DNA of 64,000 nt, from positions 1-64,000 of the forward strand of contig CALNXN010000004.1 in NCBI GenBank assembly GCA_942490645.1, in the 5' to 3' direction. The translations under genes were made by a program, and so were the position numbers. Below are positions 34,690-43,723 of the stretch, in pieces (within the stretch, counting starts at the first letter, position 1; every line of letters begins with the position of its first letter). The notes below the pieces were generated by a model. The model made no database searches. It was not told the origin of the DNA and worked only from the letters and a program-made list of their open reading frames with translations. Source of the stretch: CALNXN01 sp942490645 (GTDB taxonomy: Bacteria; Pseudomonadota; Alphaproteobacteria; Rhodobacterales; Rhodobacteraceae).

Positions 34690-35407
34690 CCGCCTGAAAC
34701 CCCGCTTCTGCCATCAATGCCTCTGAACGCGCCTCCACATCTGTTTCAAGCCGTTTCATAAAGGCATCGCGCGTGAGGCCCGGCTCAATCAGTGGCAAAA
34801 ACTCGACCACTGCCACACCGGGTTTGCGCAGCAACCCGTGCTTGGGCCAGAGCACGCCCACGTTCGTCGCAACCGGGCTGCATGGCTGCCCCAACTGCTC
34901 ATAAAGAACGCCAGTTCCGACTTTATAAGGAAGTTTCGCGCCCGGAGCCACGCGCGTGCCTTGACTGTAAATGATCAATTGGCCCGGCTCGACTTTCTTT
35001 TCGGCCACGTCCCGCACCATCTTGTCGATGGCCGCCCCGCGCTTGCCCCGATCAACCGCGACGCAATTCAACATCCGCGCATATTGGCCAACCACAGGGG
35101 TCCACAGGATTTCCTTTTTCATGATGAACTTGGCCTGCGGCAGCGCCGTAAAGATCATCATGATGTCGAGAAACGACTGGTGCTTGGCCGCCACGACCAC
35201 CTCGCCCGAAGGGGGCGTTCCGCGCACCTCGCAGCGGATACCGACCATCCACCGCGCCGTCCAGAACACCCAACGGGAATAGGTTTTGCAACACGCGCGC
35301 GCGCCTGTTGTGCTGAAAAGAGCCCAGGGAGCGAACGCCAGACCAATGATCGGCATCATGACATACATCTGACCGATAAAAAGCGCAGAGCGTACATATT
35401 GCAGCAT
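34676..35407 (-). CDS. plsC: 1-acyl-sn-glycerol-3-phosphate acyltransferase
   Basis: Membrane-bound lysophosphatidic acid acyltransferase, 243 residues from the ATG at 35407, which shares its A with the ftsX stop (TAATG). The acyltransferase motif is AAKHQSFLDIMM (H-x4-D); the substrate-binding motif is IIYSQGTRVAPGAK, with QGTR in place of the common EGTR. An N-terminal membrane segment (IGQMYVMMPIIGLAFAPW) anchors it. It makes phosphatidic acid for phospholipids. Frames upstream of 35407 overlap ftsX and are not coding. Confidence 0.9.
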   Translation of the reverse strand: MLQYVRSALFIGQMYVMMPIIGLAFAPWALFSTTGARACCKTYSRWVFWTARWMVGIRCEVRGTPPSGEVVVAAKHQSFLDIMMIFTALPQAKFIMKKEILWTPVVGQYARMLNCVAVDRGKRGAAIDKMVRDVAEKKVEPGQLIIYSQGTRVAPGAKLPYKVGTGVLYEQLGQPCSPVATNVGVLWPKHGLLRKPGVAVVEFLPLIEPGLTRDAFMKRLETDVEARSEALMAEAGFQADGDV

Positions 35408-36312
35408 TAGGATAAGCCTCGCAGCGTGCGCCGGGCCGCCGCTCCTGTCGCCGTAAAGGCCACCGCAGCAGCCATAATCGGGATCAGCAACGCCACCGCC
35501 CAGCTTGCCCCCTGAAAGCCCAGACCGGTCAGCACGCCTGCCGTGTCGGAGGCCCGCGGCAGCAACAAAACTGCTCCAAGCCCAAGTGCCGTGCCCAAGG
35601 CCGCGCCGGTCAGGCTGCGCAGGGTGAAACGGCGGATGAACGCTTGTTCGATATAGGCATCCGTCGCACCCACCAGCCGCAGCGTCGATATCACTTGCGC
35701 GGTCGCTGCCAATGCGGCCTGCGCGGCCAGCGTCACGATTGCAGCCGTGGTCAGCACGATCAGCCCGGTGGCCAGCCAACCCAGCAGACGCAATCGGCCC
35801 GCCGCCTTGACCAGCGGTTCGCGCCAGCGCGTGTGATCGTCCAAGACAGCGCCCGGCACCTCTGCCGCGAGGCGCAGGCGTAGGCCCGCCGCGTCAAAAC
35901 CGTCGCCCTCTTCGATCACCTCGATCAGCCGCGGCACTGGCAAGGCGCTCAGGTCCAGATCATTGCCAAACCACGGCGCCAAAAGCGCGCGCTGTTCGGC
36001 GTCATCCAGCACGCGGGCAAAGGCCACACCTGCGGTCGTCTCCAGAATATTCATGGCAGCCTGTGTTTGGGCCACGCGTTGTTCAACCGGGGCCACGATG
36101 CGAATGGTGGCCGTACGCGCCAGTTCTTCGCCCCAACGGTCGGCAAGTCGGCCAGCCGCCATCGACAAAGCCAGCGCAAAAACCGCCAGAAAGGCCATGG
36201 CCGCAGCAGCAAAAAACGTCAGTTGAGCCGTGAAACCGGATGGTGGAACAACCCTGTCGGCATGCACGTCGCCCAGCAGCATTCGGCGCGATATGATCCA
36301 CAACACGTTCAC
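35407..36312 (-). CDS. ftsX: cell-division permease-like protein FtsX
   Basis: A 301-residue membrane protein from the GTG at 36312, which overlaps the ftsE stop (GTGA). It has the FtsX layout: one helix near residues 25-50 (LTFFAAAAMAFLAVFALALS), a periplasmic domain, and three C-terminal helices including LLGWLATGLIVLTTAAIVTL, with TAQVISTLRLVGATDAYIEQ in the FtsX C-terminal domain. With FtsE it regulates septal wall hydrolases. The frame extends upstream, but that part overlaps ftsE and is not family-like. Confidence 0.9.
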   Translation of the reverse strand: MNVLWIISRRMLLGDVHADRVVPPSGFTAQLTFFAAAAMAFLAVFALALSMAAGRLADRWGEELARTATIRIVAPVEQRVAQTQAAMNILETTAGVAFARVLDDAEQRALLAPWFGNDLDLSALPVPRLIEVIEEGDGFDAAGLRLRLAAEVPGAVLDDHTRWREPLVKAAGRLRLLGWLATGLIVLTTAAIVTLAAQAALAATAQVISTLRLVGATDAYIEQAFIRRFTLRSLTGAALGTALGLGAVLLLPRASDTAGVLTGLGFQGASWAVALLIPIMAAAVAFTATGAAARRTLRGLS

Positions 36313-36986
36313 AAATCGGCCCCTGCCAGTTGCACCCGCTTGTTGGCAATCCGCAGCACACGCGCCTGCACGGAGGTTTTGGCCGCGCGGATCAGGCTCA
36401 GGTCGTGGGTGGCGATCAATACCGTCTTGCCCATCTTGTTCAGCTCCACCAGCAGGCGCAGCAAGCGTTGCGACATCTCCCAATCCACGTTGCCGGTCGG
36501 CTCATCCGCGATCACCACATCGGGCGACATGATGACGGCCCGCGCAAGGGCCGCGCGCTGACGTTCGCCGCCCGACAGCTCAGGTGGCAGCGCGCCGGCG
36601 CGTTCCTTTAATCCGACCCATGCCAGCAATTCCTGCAAATCCGGTCCCGCGGCTTCTTCGTGGCGGTTCGACACGGTCAGCGGCAAAGCGATGTTGTCGC
36701 TGACGGACAGGTGATCGAGGAACTGGCAATCCTGATGCACGACACCCACGCGGCGGCGCAACATTGCCACGTCGTCACGCTCCATCGCGCGCAAGTCGCG
36801 GCCAAAGGCGCGCACTTCGCCCTCCGTCGGCATCAACGCGCCGTAGCACAATTTCAGCAGCGTGGTTTTTCCCGCACCCGAAGGGCCGGTCAGAAAATGA
36901 AACGAGCCGGGCGACAGCTTGACCGAAATATCGGACAATAACTCCCCCCCGCCATAGCTATAGCCCAGATTTTCCAGCTCGATCAC
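36309..36986 (-). CDS. ftsE: cell-division ATP-binding protein FtsE
   Basis: ABC-type ATPase of about 225 residues. The likely start is the GTG at 36986 (VIELENLGYSYGGG), which matches family N-termini; a TTG at 37043 would add 19 unlikely residues. Walker A is GPSGAGKTTLLKL, the signature is LSGGERQRAALARAV, and Walker B is VVIADEPTGNVDW. It couples to FtsX by a four-base overlap. It is divergent from the zinc-ribbon protein gene at 37155. Confidence 0.92.
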   Translation of the reverse strand: MIELENLGYSYGGGELLSDISVKLSPGSFHFLTGPSGAGKTTLLKLCYGALMPTEGEVRAFGRDLRAMERDDVAMLRRRVGVVHQDCQFLDHLSVSDNIALPLTVSNRHEEAAGPDLQELLAWVGLKERAGALPPELSGGERQRAALARAVIMSPDVVIADEPTGNVDWEMSQRLLRLLVELNKMGKTVLIATHDLSLIRAAKTSVQARVLRIANKRVQLAGADL

Positions 36987-37154
36987 GAAAGGCCCCGGTG
37001 TCTTGATTGAACCTGTTGTGCCTGAGCATCGGTCTGGTTTCAATGCACCAGTTGACTTGGTTGTGCGCAGATTGATCTTTTCGTGGCGGCGTCATGCTCC
37101 TATTGTGCACCCAAAGACAAAAACAACGGGGTCAACGATGCAGCGGGTTTCGAA

Positions 37155-38003
37155 ATGCGCTTGATATGTCCAAACTGCGATGCGCAATACGAAGTACCGG
37201 ATGAGGTCATGCCCATTGATGGGCGTGATGTGCAGTGTTCGAATTGCGGCCAGACGTGGTTCCAATACCACCCGGACCATGTTCCAGAACCGTTTGAGGA
37301 TGCCGAAGAAGAGGATGCCGACGAGGAAGTCATCACGGCAGACGCACCGCCTCCCGAACCTGAACGCGCATTTGACGATGAGGATGAACCGGAGCCCGAT
37401 CTTTCGGCGCTGGCCCCAAAGCGCAAGGAACTGGATCCCGCCGTCGCTGACATTCTGCGCGAAGAGGCCGAGATCGAGATCAAAGCCCGGCAAAACGAGC
37501 CATCCGGCACCGTTGAAAGTCAACCCGATCTGGGGCTTCAAGAGGGCGATAGTACGGAAGAGGCCGAAAAACGCGCCCGCGAAGCGTCTGAACGGATGGC
37601 CCGAATGCGCGGTGAGGAGCCCTCCAAAGATGACGCGGCCGAGGCAGCGGCCTCAGCAGCTGCACTTGGATCCCGGCGCGACCTGCTGCCGGACATCGAA
37701 GAGATCAACTCGACCCTGCGGTCCAGCAATGATCGTGGCACCGACGACCCGGCAGAACTTGCAAACGTTCAGGTCCGCGAAAAACGCGGCTTTCGGCGCG
37801 GGTTTTTGTTCATCCTGCTGCTCGCTGTTATCGTTCTGCTGATCTACATGAATGCGCCAGCCATTGCCGCCGCCGTTCCCGCGTTGGAGCCGCTTTTGAA
37901 CGGCCTTGTAGGTCTTGTTGACAGCGGTCGCATGTGGCTCGACGGTCAGATGACCTCGCTGCTGTCATGGCTGGACGCAGCGGCCACGTCTTCCAACGGA
38001 TAA
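37155..38003 (+). CDS. MJ0042-type zinc-ribbon membrane protein
   Basis: A 282-residue protein from the ATG at 37155 (MRLICPNCDAQYEVPDEVMP). An N-terminal MJ0042-type zinc ribbon has CPNC at residues 5-8 and CSNC near 28-31, followed by a long acidic, charged linker with AEEAEKRAREASERMARMRG-like helices, and a C-terminal membrane helix (GFLFILLLAVIVLLIYM). This is the standard form of a widespread alphaproteobacterial protein of unknown role. The frame upstream of 37155 has no ribosome site. It ends three bases from the convergent TIGR02302 gene. Confidence 0.85.
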   Translation: MRLICPNCDAQYEVPDEVMPIDGRDVQCSNCGQTWFQYHPDHVPEPFEDAEEEDADEEVITADAPPPEPERAFDDEDEPEPDLSALAPKRKELDPAVADILREEAEIEIKARQNEPSGTVESQPDLGLQEGDSTEEAEKRAREASERMARMRGEEPSKDDAAEAAASAAALGSRRDLLPDIEEINSTLRSSNDRGTDDPAELANVQVREKRGFRRGFLFILLLAVIVLLIYMNAPAIAAAVPALEPLLNGLVGLVDSGRMWLDGQMTSLLSWLDAAATSSNG

Positions 38004-38006
38004 GCT

Positions 38007-40613
38007 TCAGAAGCGATCCAGCAAGCGGTTCAGGTAATCGCGCTCTTCCTCGGGACGGCGCGTTTCGGCAGACCGGCGGCGGATTTCATCCGTCAACTCG
38101 CGCGCCCGGCCATAGCCATCGTCATTCAACGCCAATGGTCCATTGTCACCATCAGCGCCCGAATTACCCGCTTCACGACCCAACGGATCGCGTTGATCCG
38201 CGCGTCGATCAGACTGTTGCGTACCCTGACCAGGCTGTTGTGCCTGCTGTTGCTGCGACATCATCTCGCCCAGTGACCGCATCCCTTCACGCAGGGCTTC
38301 CATGGCCTGTGCCTGATTGTCGATCGCTTCGGCCAGATCATCGTTGCGCAGTGCATCTTCGGCACCTTCCATCGCGCGGCCTGCACGATCCAGCGCGTCA
38401 CGGGCGGCGTCACCTTCGGGCGTACCGGCACCGGGCAATTGCCCTTGCTGACGGTTCAATTCATCACGCAGCGCTTGCTGACGCTGGGCCAGATCGCCCT
38501 TGCCTGCGCCTGGACCTTGCTCGCCACCTTCTCCGGCTTGCTGATCGCCCTCGCCCTGACCTTGGCCCTGTCCTTGACCTTGCTGGCCTTCGTGCTCTTG
38601 ACCACGGCCCTGACCACCATTGCGCCCCTCATTGCCCTGGCTCTCACCAGCCTGCGCATTGGGGTTGAACTGTTCCTGCAAGTCGCGGAACGCCTGATCC
38701 GACAGGCCCTGCTGTTCGCGCAGCGTTTCGGCCAGACCTTCCATCGCCTGTTCACCCGGAGACTGTCCACCCTGACCCTGTTGGCCTTGGGTGACGCGCA
38801 TGTTCTCCATCATTTCCTGCAACTGCTGCAACGCTTCCTGCGCTTCAGCCATGCGGCCCTGTTCCATTAATTCCTGAATGCGGTCCATCATCCGTTGCAG
38901 GTCATCCTGCGTCATCGTCATGGAGTTTTCAGGATTGCCCTGCTGGCCTTGTTCCCCGTTTTCCTGCTGTTGACGCTGCGCCTGACGGCTGAGTTGCTGA
39001 AGGTAATCTTCGGTGGCGCGGCGCAGTTCTTGCATCAGTTCAGCGATTTCCTCGTCTGAGGCGCCGTTCTTGATCGCCTCGTTCAATCGGTCCTGTGCAC
39101 GGCGCATCCGTTCTGCGGCATCCGCCAGATCGCCTTCCTCGAGGATCAGAGCCAAGTCCCACAACTCAGATGCCAGCTCATCGCGCTGTTCTTCGGTCAT
39201 GTCAAAACGCGCGAATGTCTCCAGCGTTTCAATGGCCTGACGCAAGCGCAGCGCATCGGTTTCATTGCGGAATACATCCGTCGGGCGGTAGACGACGGCG
39301 CGTAAAATCTGGCTAATCCGTGTGGTGTTGTCGCGCGACCACAGCAAATCGCGACGCTGTTCAATCACAGCAGCGGCCAGCGGGTCAAAGAACCGGCGGC
39401 CCGGCAAAAGCATCGCGCGCGGCGCTGTTTCGGCCTGCTGTTCGGAGGCATCAAGCGCGCTGAGAACGATTTCCACTGGCAGATTGGCCCATGGATGTTC
39501 CGAGAAATCTTCGATCAGATTTTCCTCGAAGGCGCTGCGGTCTCCTGCGATCGGTGTTGGCAGCGGCACCACAATCTCTGGACGCGCTTCGGGGTCGACC
39601 ATTAATCCATAGGCACGCTCAACAGAGGCCAGATCCAGCGTGATCCGCGCCTCGCCAGCCTCCACACCATAGTCATCGCTCGCGGCAAAGGGCAGTGTCA
39701 TTTCACCCAAAGCGGCAACGCGGGGCGCATCCAATATCTCGATCTGCGGGGGCGCGTCAGCCATCACGGCGACGGACCACGTGCGCCCACCCGGCCCGTT
39801 GATGCTGATTTCGCCGTCTTGAACAACGGTGAAATCCTGCGCGGGATCGGATACAGGCGGCACGTTGGTGCGCCCCGACACGGTTTCTGACAGCGTCAGC
39901 GCGCCCACTTCGCCGTAAAGGCGCAGGGTGATCAAACTGCCCTGCGGCAGGTTCAATTCACCTGCGGCAATATCATTCAGATAGATCGTCGGACGCCCAG
40001 TATAACGCGGGCTTTCCGCCCAACCTTCCCAGATCGGGCCACCCGCCAGTCCGCCACCTGGCGTCATATCCGCAACCGAGCCAACGCGCCAAATCGATCC
40101 GAACAAAAGCGCCACTGCAAATGCCAAAACAGCCACATAACGCAGCGCGTAGGGGTCGCGCGACGACACCCGCAAGTCGCCCGGAACGGCTTCGGCTTGG
40201 GCGGCACGTTCGGCCATACGCGCCTGGTGCGCGCGCCAGACGGCCGTCGAATTGGCGTCTTCTGCACCGATGGCCTGCGTGTCGGTCAGCGCCTGCAGAG
40301 GACGCCCCGGCAAGCTCGCATCCAGCCGCGCCAGCGCCTCGTTGCGGTGCGGCAGGCGAAATCTCGAAAACGCATAATAAAGCGCGCCCAACCCCGCGAC
40401 CACAAAGGTCACAGCCAAGATCCAGACGGCCTCAACGCTTACCGAATCCTGAAGGCCCAGCATCAATGCAGCCAAAATCAGCAGACAGACCGTCATCAAC
40501 GGCCAAAGGCTTTGCACCAGCCGCTCTGCCAAAATGCCAACCCACGTCAGCCGCAAAGGCCAACGCACGGCCTTGAGGCTGCGGGTCACATCATACCGGG
40601 AAAAGCTTGCCAT
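38007..40613 (-). CDS. TIGR02302 / DUF4175 family envelope protein
   Basis: An 868-residue protein from the ATG at 40613 (MASFSRYDVTRSLKAVRWPL). Two N-terminal membrane segments (about residues 30-80) and one near 165 anchor a large domain with TIGR02302 features (SPRYTGRPTIYLNDIAAGEL, the DDYGVEAGEARITLDL strand region). The C-terminal third is a long coiled coil followed by a low-complexity Q/G/E tract (roughly residues 650-760), rich in QQ, GQ and EG repeats. This is normal for the family and makes the gene prone to alignment error. Function unknown; it lies downstream of lysA on the same strand. Confidence 0.88.
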   Translation of the reverse strand: MASFSRYDVTRSLKAVRWPLRLTWVGILAERLVQSLWPLMTVCLLILAALMLGLQDSVSVEAVWILAVTFVVAGLGALYYAFSRFRLPHRNEALARLDASLPGRPLQALTDTQAIGAEDANSTAVWRAHQARMAERAAQAEAVPGDLRVSSRDPYALRYVAVLAFAVALLFGSIWRVGSVADMTPGGGLAGGPIWEGWAESPRYTGRPTIYLNDIAAGELNLPQGSLITLRLYGEVGALTLSETVSGRTNVPPVSDPAQDFTVVQDGEISINGPGGRTWSVAVMADAPPQIEILDAPRVAALGEMTLPFAASDDYGVEAGEARITLDLASVERAYGLMVDPEARPEIVVPLPTPIAGDRSAFEENLIEDFSEHPWANLPVEIVLSALDASEQQAETAPRAMLLPGRRFFDPLAAAVIEQRRDLLWSRDNTTRISQILRAVVYRPTDVFRNETDALRLRQAIETLETFARFDMTEEQRDELASELWDLALILEEGDLADAAERMRRAQDRLNEAIKNGASDEEIAELMQELRRATEDYLQQLSRQAQRQQQENGEQGQQGNPENSMTMTQDDLQRMMDRIQELMEQGRMAEAQEALQQLQEMMENMRVTQGQQGQGGQSPGEQAMEGLAETLREQQGLSDQAFRDLQEQFNPNAQAGESQGNEGRNGGQGRGQEHEGQQGQGQGQGQGEGDQQAGEGGEQGPGAGKGDLAQRQQALRDELNRQQGQLPGAGTPEGDAARDALDRAGRAMEGAEDALRNDDLAEAIDNQAQAMEALREGMRSLGEMMSQQQQAQQPGQGTQQSDRRADQRDPLGREAGNSGADGDNGPLALNDDGYGRARELTDEIRRRSAETRRPEEERDYLNRLLDRF

Positions 40614-40651
40614 CGGTCGTCCTCGCACTGCTGCCCAGACAGGTCATACCA

Positions 40652-41917
40652 TCAGAGCCATTCTGGAATGGTATCTCGATTTATCATTTCGTCAAAGGTC
40701 GGACGTGGGCGGATAACCGCGAATTGATCCCCATGCACCAAAACTTCGGGAATCAGCGGCCTTGAATTGTATTCGCTGCTCATTACCGCGCCATATGCGC
40801 CAGCAGATCGGAACGCGACAAGCTCTCCGGCGGCCACGGGCGGCATCATCCGCTCTTTGGCGAAGGTGTCACCAGATTCGCAAACCGGGCCCACGATGTC
40901 AAACTTGACCTGTTCTGTGCCGGGCGCAGGTTCCACGACGGGGATAATATCGTGATAGGCTTCGTACATCGCGGGGCGGATCAGATCGTTCATCGCCCCG
41001 TCGATGATCAGAAAATCGCGGCCCTCGCCGGATTTCACGTAGATCACTTCGCTGACCATGATCCCGGCGTTGCCCGCGATCAGGCGCCCCGGCTCAATCT
41101 CGATTTCACAGCCCAAATGCCCCAGAGTGCGTTTGACCATTGCGCCGTAATCCAGCGGCAACGGGGGCGCTTGATTGCCACGCTCGTAGGGGATGCCCAA
41201 ACCGCCGCCCAGATCGAGGCGCGTGATCTCATGGCCATCCGCGCGCAGTGTTTGCGTCAATTCCGCAACCTTTTCATAGGCAAGCTCAAACGGGGCAAGA
41301 TCGGTCAACTGGCTGCCGATATGGACGTCAATGCCGATCACTTTCAAACCCGGTAGGGAGGCAGCAAGCTGGTACACCTCGCGGGCGCGCGCAATCGGAA
41401 TGCCAAACTTGTTTTCTGACTTGCCTGTCGCGATTTTGGCGTGGGTTTTTGCATCCACATCCGGATTGACGCGGATCGTGATCGGGGCCACCTGACCCAT
41501 CGACAAGGCCACGGCGTTCAGCACTTCCATCTCGGGTTCGCTCTCTACGTTGAACTGGCGAATCCCGCCTTCGAGCGCGAGGCGAATTTCGTCCGCTGTC
41601 TTGCCGACGCCTGAAAACACGATCCGGTTGCCCGGCACGCCTGCGGCCTTGGCACGGCGGTATTCCCCGCCCGACACAACATCCATGCCCGCACCCGCCT
41701 GCGCCAGCGTCTTGAGAATGGCCTGATTGCTGGCCGCTTTCATCGCATAGCAAACAAGATGATCCAAACCATCCAGCGCCTCGTCAAACAGCCGGAAATG
41801 GCGCAGCAAGGTCGCCGTGGAATAGACGTAAAACGGCGTGCCAACAGCGGCGGCAATTTCTGCCACCGGGACATCCTCGGCGTGCAATTCGCCGTTTTTG
41901 TAAAGAAAGTGATCCAT
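40652..41917 (-). CDS. lysA: diaminopimelate decarboxylase
   Basis: PLP-dependent enzyme for the last step of lysine synthesis, 421 residues from the ATG at 41917 (MDHFLYKNGELHAEDVPVAE). The PLP lysine is in VCYAMKAASNQAIL; HIGSQ near 190, the GGGLGIPY turn, and the active-site cysteine in CESGDTFAKER are all visible, as is GAYGAVMSSEYNSRPL near the end. In Rhodobacterales it usually follows argH and a small lipoprotein; here three extra genes and a VPLPA-CTERM gene lie between. Confidence 0.94.
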   Translation of the reverse strand: MDHFLYKNGELHAEDVPVAEIAAAVGTPFYVYSTATLLRHFRLFDEALDGLDHLVCYAMKAASNQAILKTLAQAGAGMDVVSGGEYRRAKAAGVPGNRIVFSGVGKTADEIRLALEGGIRQFNVESEPEMEVLNAVALSMGQVAPITIRVNPDVDAKTHAKIATGKSENKFGIPIARAREVYQLAASLPGLKVIGIDVHIGSQLTDLAPFELAYEKVAELTQTLRADGHEITRLDLGGGLGIPYERGNQAPPLPLDYGAMVKRTLGHLGCEIEIEPGRLIAGNAGIMVSEVIYVKSGEGRDFLIIDGAMNDLIRPAMYEAYHDIIPVVEPAPGTEQVKFDIVGPVCESGDTFAKERMMPPVAAGELVAFRSAGAYGAVMSSEYNSRPLIPEVLVHGDQFAVIRPRPTFDEMINRDTIPEWL

Positions 41918-42249
41918 CCCCTGCGCTTTATGGAAAAGCACAGGGGAATTCAATCAGCCTGGAACCTGGCCTTTGGATTCTATTTTGGGCATGTGTCGCT
42001 TGAGTTTGTCCGTTTCCGCTCTTCGGCGGGTAAGCAGAACAAATCCTCCCGTTCAGGCCTCATCGTTTCCATGAAAGTGACAATAAACAGAGGCGGAAAT
42101 TGGGCACGATTGAGGCAGAAAAGCGCTCTTTTCACAGGATTGTGCCGATAGAACCACCAAATTGCGACCAAAGGTTGTATTTTTGAAAGCGGCGCACGAA
42201 AAAAGGGCGGCCGAAGCCGCCCCCAAATTTAAATGTAGTGCAGTAGAAT
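41918..42249. other. intergenic region between the VPLPA-CTERM gene and lysA
   Basis: About 330 bases. Its right end holds the terminator at 42205-42222 for the upstream minus-strand gene; the remainder, AT-richer, should carry the lysA promoter. No gene or repeat was recognised. Confidence 0.45.
42205..42222 (-). terminator. rho-independent terminator after the VPLPA-CTERM gene
   Basis: Read on the minus strand: GGGCGGC, loop TTCG, GCCGCCC, then TTTTTT. A seven-base GC stem with a UUCG tetraloop and a T-run is a textbook terminator. Confidence 0.92.
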
Positions 42250-42939
42250 TCAGCTTGTGCGTGTCTTGCGACGCCGCGCCATGTAGCTCAGCCCGCCGAG
42301 CGCGCCCAGCAGCATCGGCAATGCCGCAGGAACAGGCACCGGTGTCACGCTTTCGAGGACCAACGCGTCAATACCACCTGAACCACTGAACCGAACACGG
42401 ATCCAATCGCCCTTTTCGATCAGGCTTGACTTGGTGCCAAACGTCAGTTGTCCGGTTTCATTTTCACCCAATGTGATGGATCCCAGGTTGCCATCCGCCT
42501 GCGTGCGGAAATCGAATGTGCCATCGTCTACAGCTGACGCGCCAAGCCAGTAGAAGGGCGTGTCGCTGTCGAGGATCAGCTTGATCCAGCCGGCGCTGGC
42601 CTCATCATCGGGCACGGATTTGCCGGCTTCCTGGCGGATCAGGATGTTGCCATCCACACCATCGTCACCCGCCGTATAGCCAGGATTTCCGTTGGGTGTG
42701 AGGTCAAGGTCCTGGCCGCAAGCCGCACTGCCGACGCATGTCGTGTCGAAAAGCGCCGCACCCGCAGCGGCATCACTGTTCGCCAGATCAAATTTGAAGG
42801 TAAAGCCATCTTCGCTGTAGGTGGTCAGTGGCGTGGCCGACGCGCCGGTTGTGCCGAAATCGATCACAACAGTTGTGGCCGAGGCGGCAAACGGAGCACA
42901 GAAAAGGCCCAGCGCCAAAGTGATTGAACGAAGTTTCAT
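42250..42939 (-). CDS. VPLPA-CTERM sorting-domain secreted protein
   Basis: A 229-residue exported protein from the ATG at 42939 (AGGATG upstream). It has a signal peptide (SITLALGLFCAPFAASA), a beta-rich central domain with a CVGSAACG cysteine pair, and at the C-terminus the sorting signal VPVPAALPMLLGALGGLSYM followed by ARRRK. This is the VPLPA-CTERM type handled by the rhombosortase/exosortase-like systems of Rhodobacterales. The substrate or partner sortase is not in this window. It has its own promoter region to the right, with a palindrome at 43044-43069, and a terminator on its left. Confidence 0.88.
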   Translation of the reverse strand: MKLRSITLALGLFCAPFAASATTVVIDFGTTGASATPLTTYSEDGFTFKFDLANSDAAAGAALFDTTCVGSAACGQDLDLTPNGNPGYTAGDDGVDGNILIRQEAGKSVPDDEASAGWIKLILDSDTPFYWLGASAVDDGTFDFRTQADGNLGSITLGENETGQLTFGTKSSLIEKGDWIRVRFSGSGGIDALVLESVTPVPVPAALPMLLGALGGLSYMARRRKTRTS

Positions 42940-43043
42940 AAGGTCATCCTCGTGACGAAATACATGGAACGCGCCCCAAAAGCGCACGTTGTTGACACAG
43001 TCTTGCCACAAATGGTGAGGGATTGGTTCAAATTTCTACGAAA

Positions 43044-43069
43044 CTGTTTGTTTCCGGAAACACATACAG
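43044..43069. promoter_or_regulatory. dyad centred on TGTTTCCGGAAACA
   Basis: A perfect 14-base palindrome TGTTTCCGGAAACA (43049-43062), weakly extended by CTGT and ACAG at the edges. It lies 105-130 bases upstream of the VPLPA-CTERM start and next to the end of the DUF2834 gene. It is a plausible operator. The GTTTCC/GGAAAC halves also occur, in reversed order, in the dyad before sucC. Confidence 0.45.
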
Positions 43070-43083
43070 TTCAGATACTTAAC

Positions 43084-43419
43084 CTATGCGGGAATCTTCG
43101 CATCCTCTGCGCGCCCGGACCGCAGGAAAAGGTAAAGCGGCAGACCGCAACTGACGCCGATGCAAAATGTGGCAGGAATGGCCAGCAAACCCATCCAATG
43201 GCGGCGTGCGATCACCTCTGCAATGATCCAAACGGTCAGCGTGACCGCCGCAATCGTCAAATCCCAGACCAAACCGCTGCTGGCCGCGTTCACATGCCAC
43301 GCGTCCACCATCGCCATGATGTCATAGCCGTTCGCATTGAACCAACTGATGAAGTAATACATCGGATGGATCGCGCCCCAGATGGCCAAAGCCAAGAAAA
43401 TCATGCGCAACGGTGTCAT
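43084..43419 (-). CDS. DUF2834 membrane protein
   Basis: A 111-residue protein with about three membrane helices, matching DUF2834: IWGAIHPMYYFISWFNANGY and GLVWDLTIAAVTLTVWIIAE. It starts four bases after the preceding lipoprotein stop and may be the last gene of the argH transcript. Function unknown. Confidence 0.82.
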   Translation of the reverse strand: MTPLRMIFLALAIWGAIHPMYYFISWFNANGYDIMAMVDAWHVNAASSGLVWDLTIAAVTLTVWIIAEVIARRHWMGLLAIPATFCIGVSCGLPLYLFLRSGRAEDAKIPA

Positions 43420-43423
43420 GTCG

Positions 43424-43606
43424 TTATCCTTTCACTACCCCAACCGTAACCTGGCCGGAGATATGCACCCCGGGCCGCGTCACAGAGGGCGCGCGATCAG
43501 CAGCGGGGCTAACCGTTTCATTCTGCGTTGGAACCGGGCGCGTACATGCGGCCACTGCGCAAAGACCGCTCAGCATCAGCACGGCGATGCCCGATCTGCG
43601 GATCAA
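43424..43606 (-). CDS. small lipoprotein
   Basis: A 60-residue lipoprotein starting with TTG at 43606, overlapping the previous gene's stop (TTGA). The lipobox CAVAAC places the lipidated cysteine near residue 21 (LSGLCAVAACTRP). The short mature part is proline/valine-rich and ends in a hydrophobic beta-like segment. It is the third small lipoprotein in a row after argH. Confidence 0.65.
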   Translation of the reverse strand: MIRRSGIAVLMLSGLCAVAACTRPVPTQNETVSPAADRAPSVTRPGVHISGQVTVGVVKG

Positions 43607-43722
43607 CGCGAGCCTGCACGCTGATGGTAGGTTTCCAGAAACTGTTCTTGTGCCGATGTCGCGGGCTCGCAGCCTGCCAAAACAACGCTCACACCCAAAA
43701 CAGTCAAAAGACGAAATGTCAT
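43603..43722 (-). CDS. tiny lipoprotein
   Basis: A 39-residue lipoprotein reading MTFRLLTVLGVSVVLAGCEP then ATSAQEQFLETYHQRAGSR. The LAGC lipobox is at residues 15-18. The ATG at 43722 lies one base after the preceding lipoprotein stop, and its stop overlaps the next start, so it is held in a translationally coupled chain. No homology was recognised; the tight coupling and perfect lipobox are the evidence. Confidence 0.65.
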   Translation of the reverse strand: MTFRLLTVLGVSVVLAGCEPATSAQEQFLETYHQRAGSR

Positions 43723-43723
43723 T

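Noticed and set aside
38439..38870. A leucine-rich plus-strand frame resembling a membrane protein.
   Set aside because: It is the antisense of the Q/G/E low-complexity tract of the TIGR02302 gene, which naturally reads as Leu/Ala/Thr.
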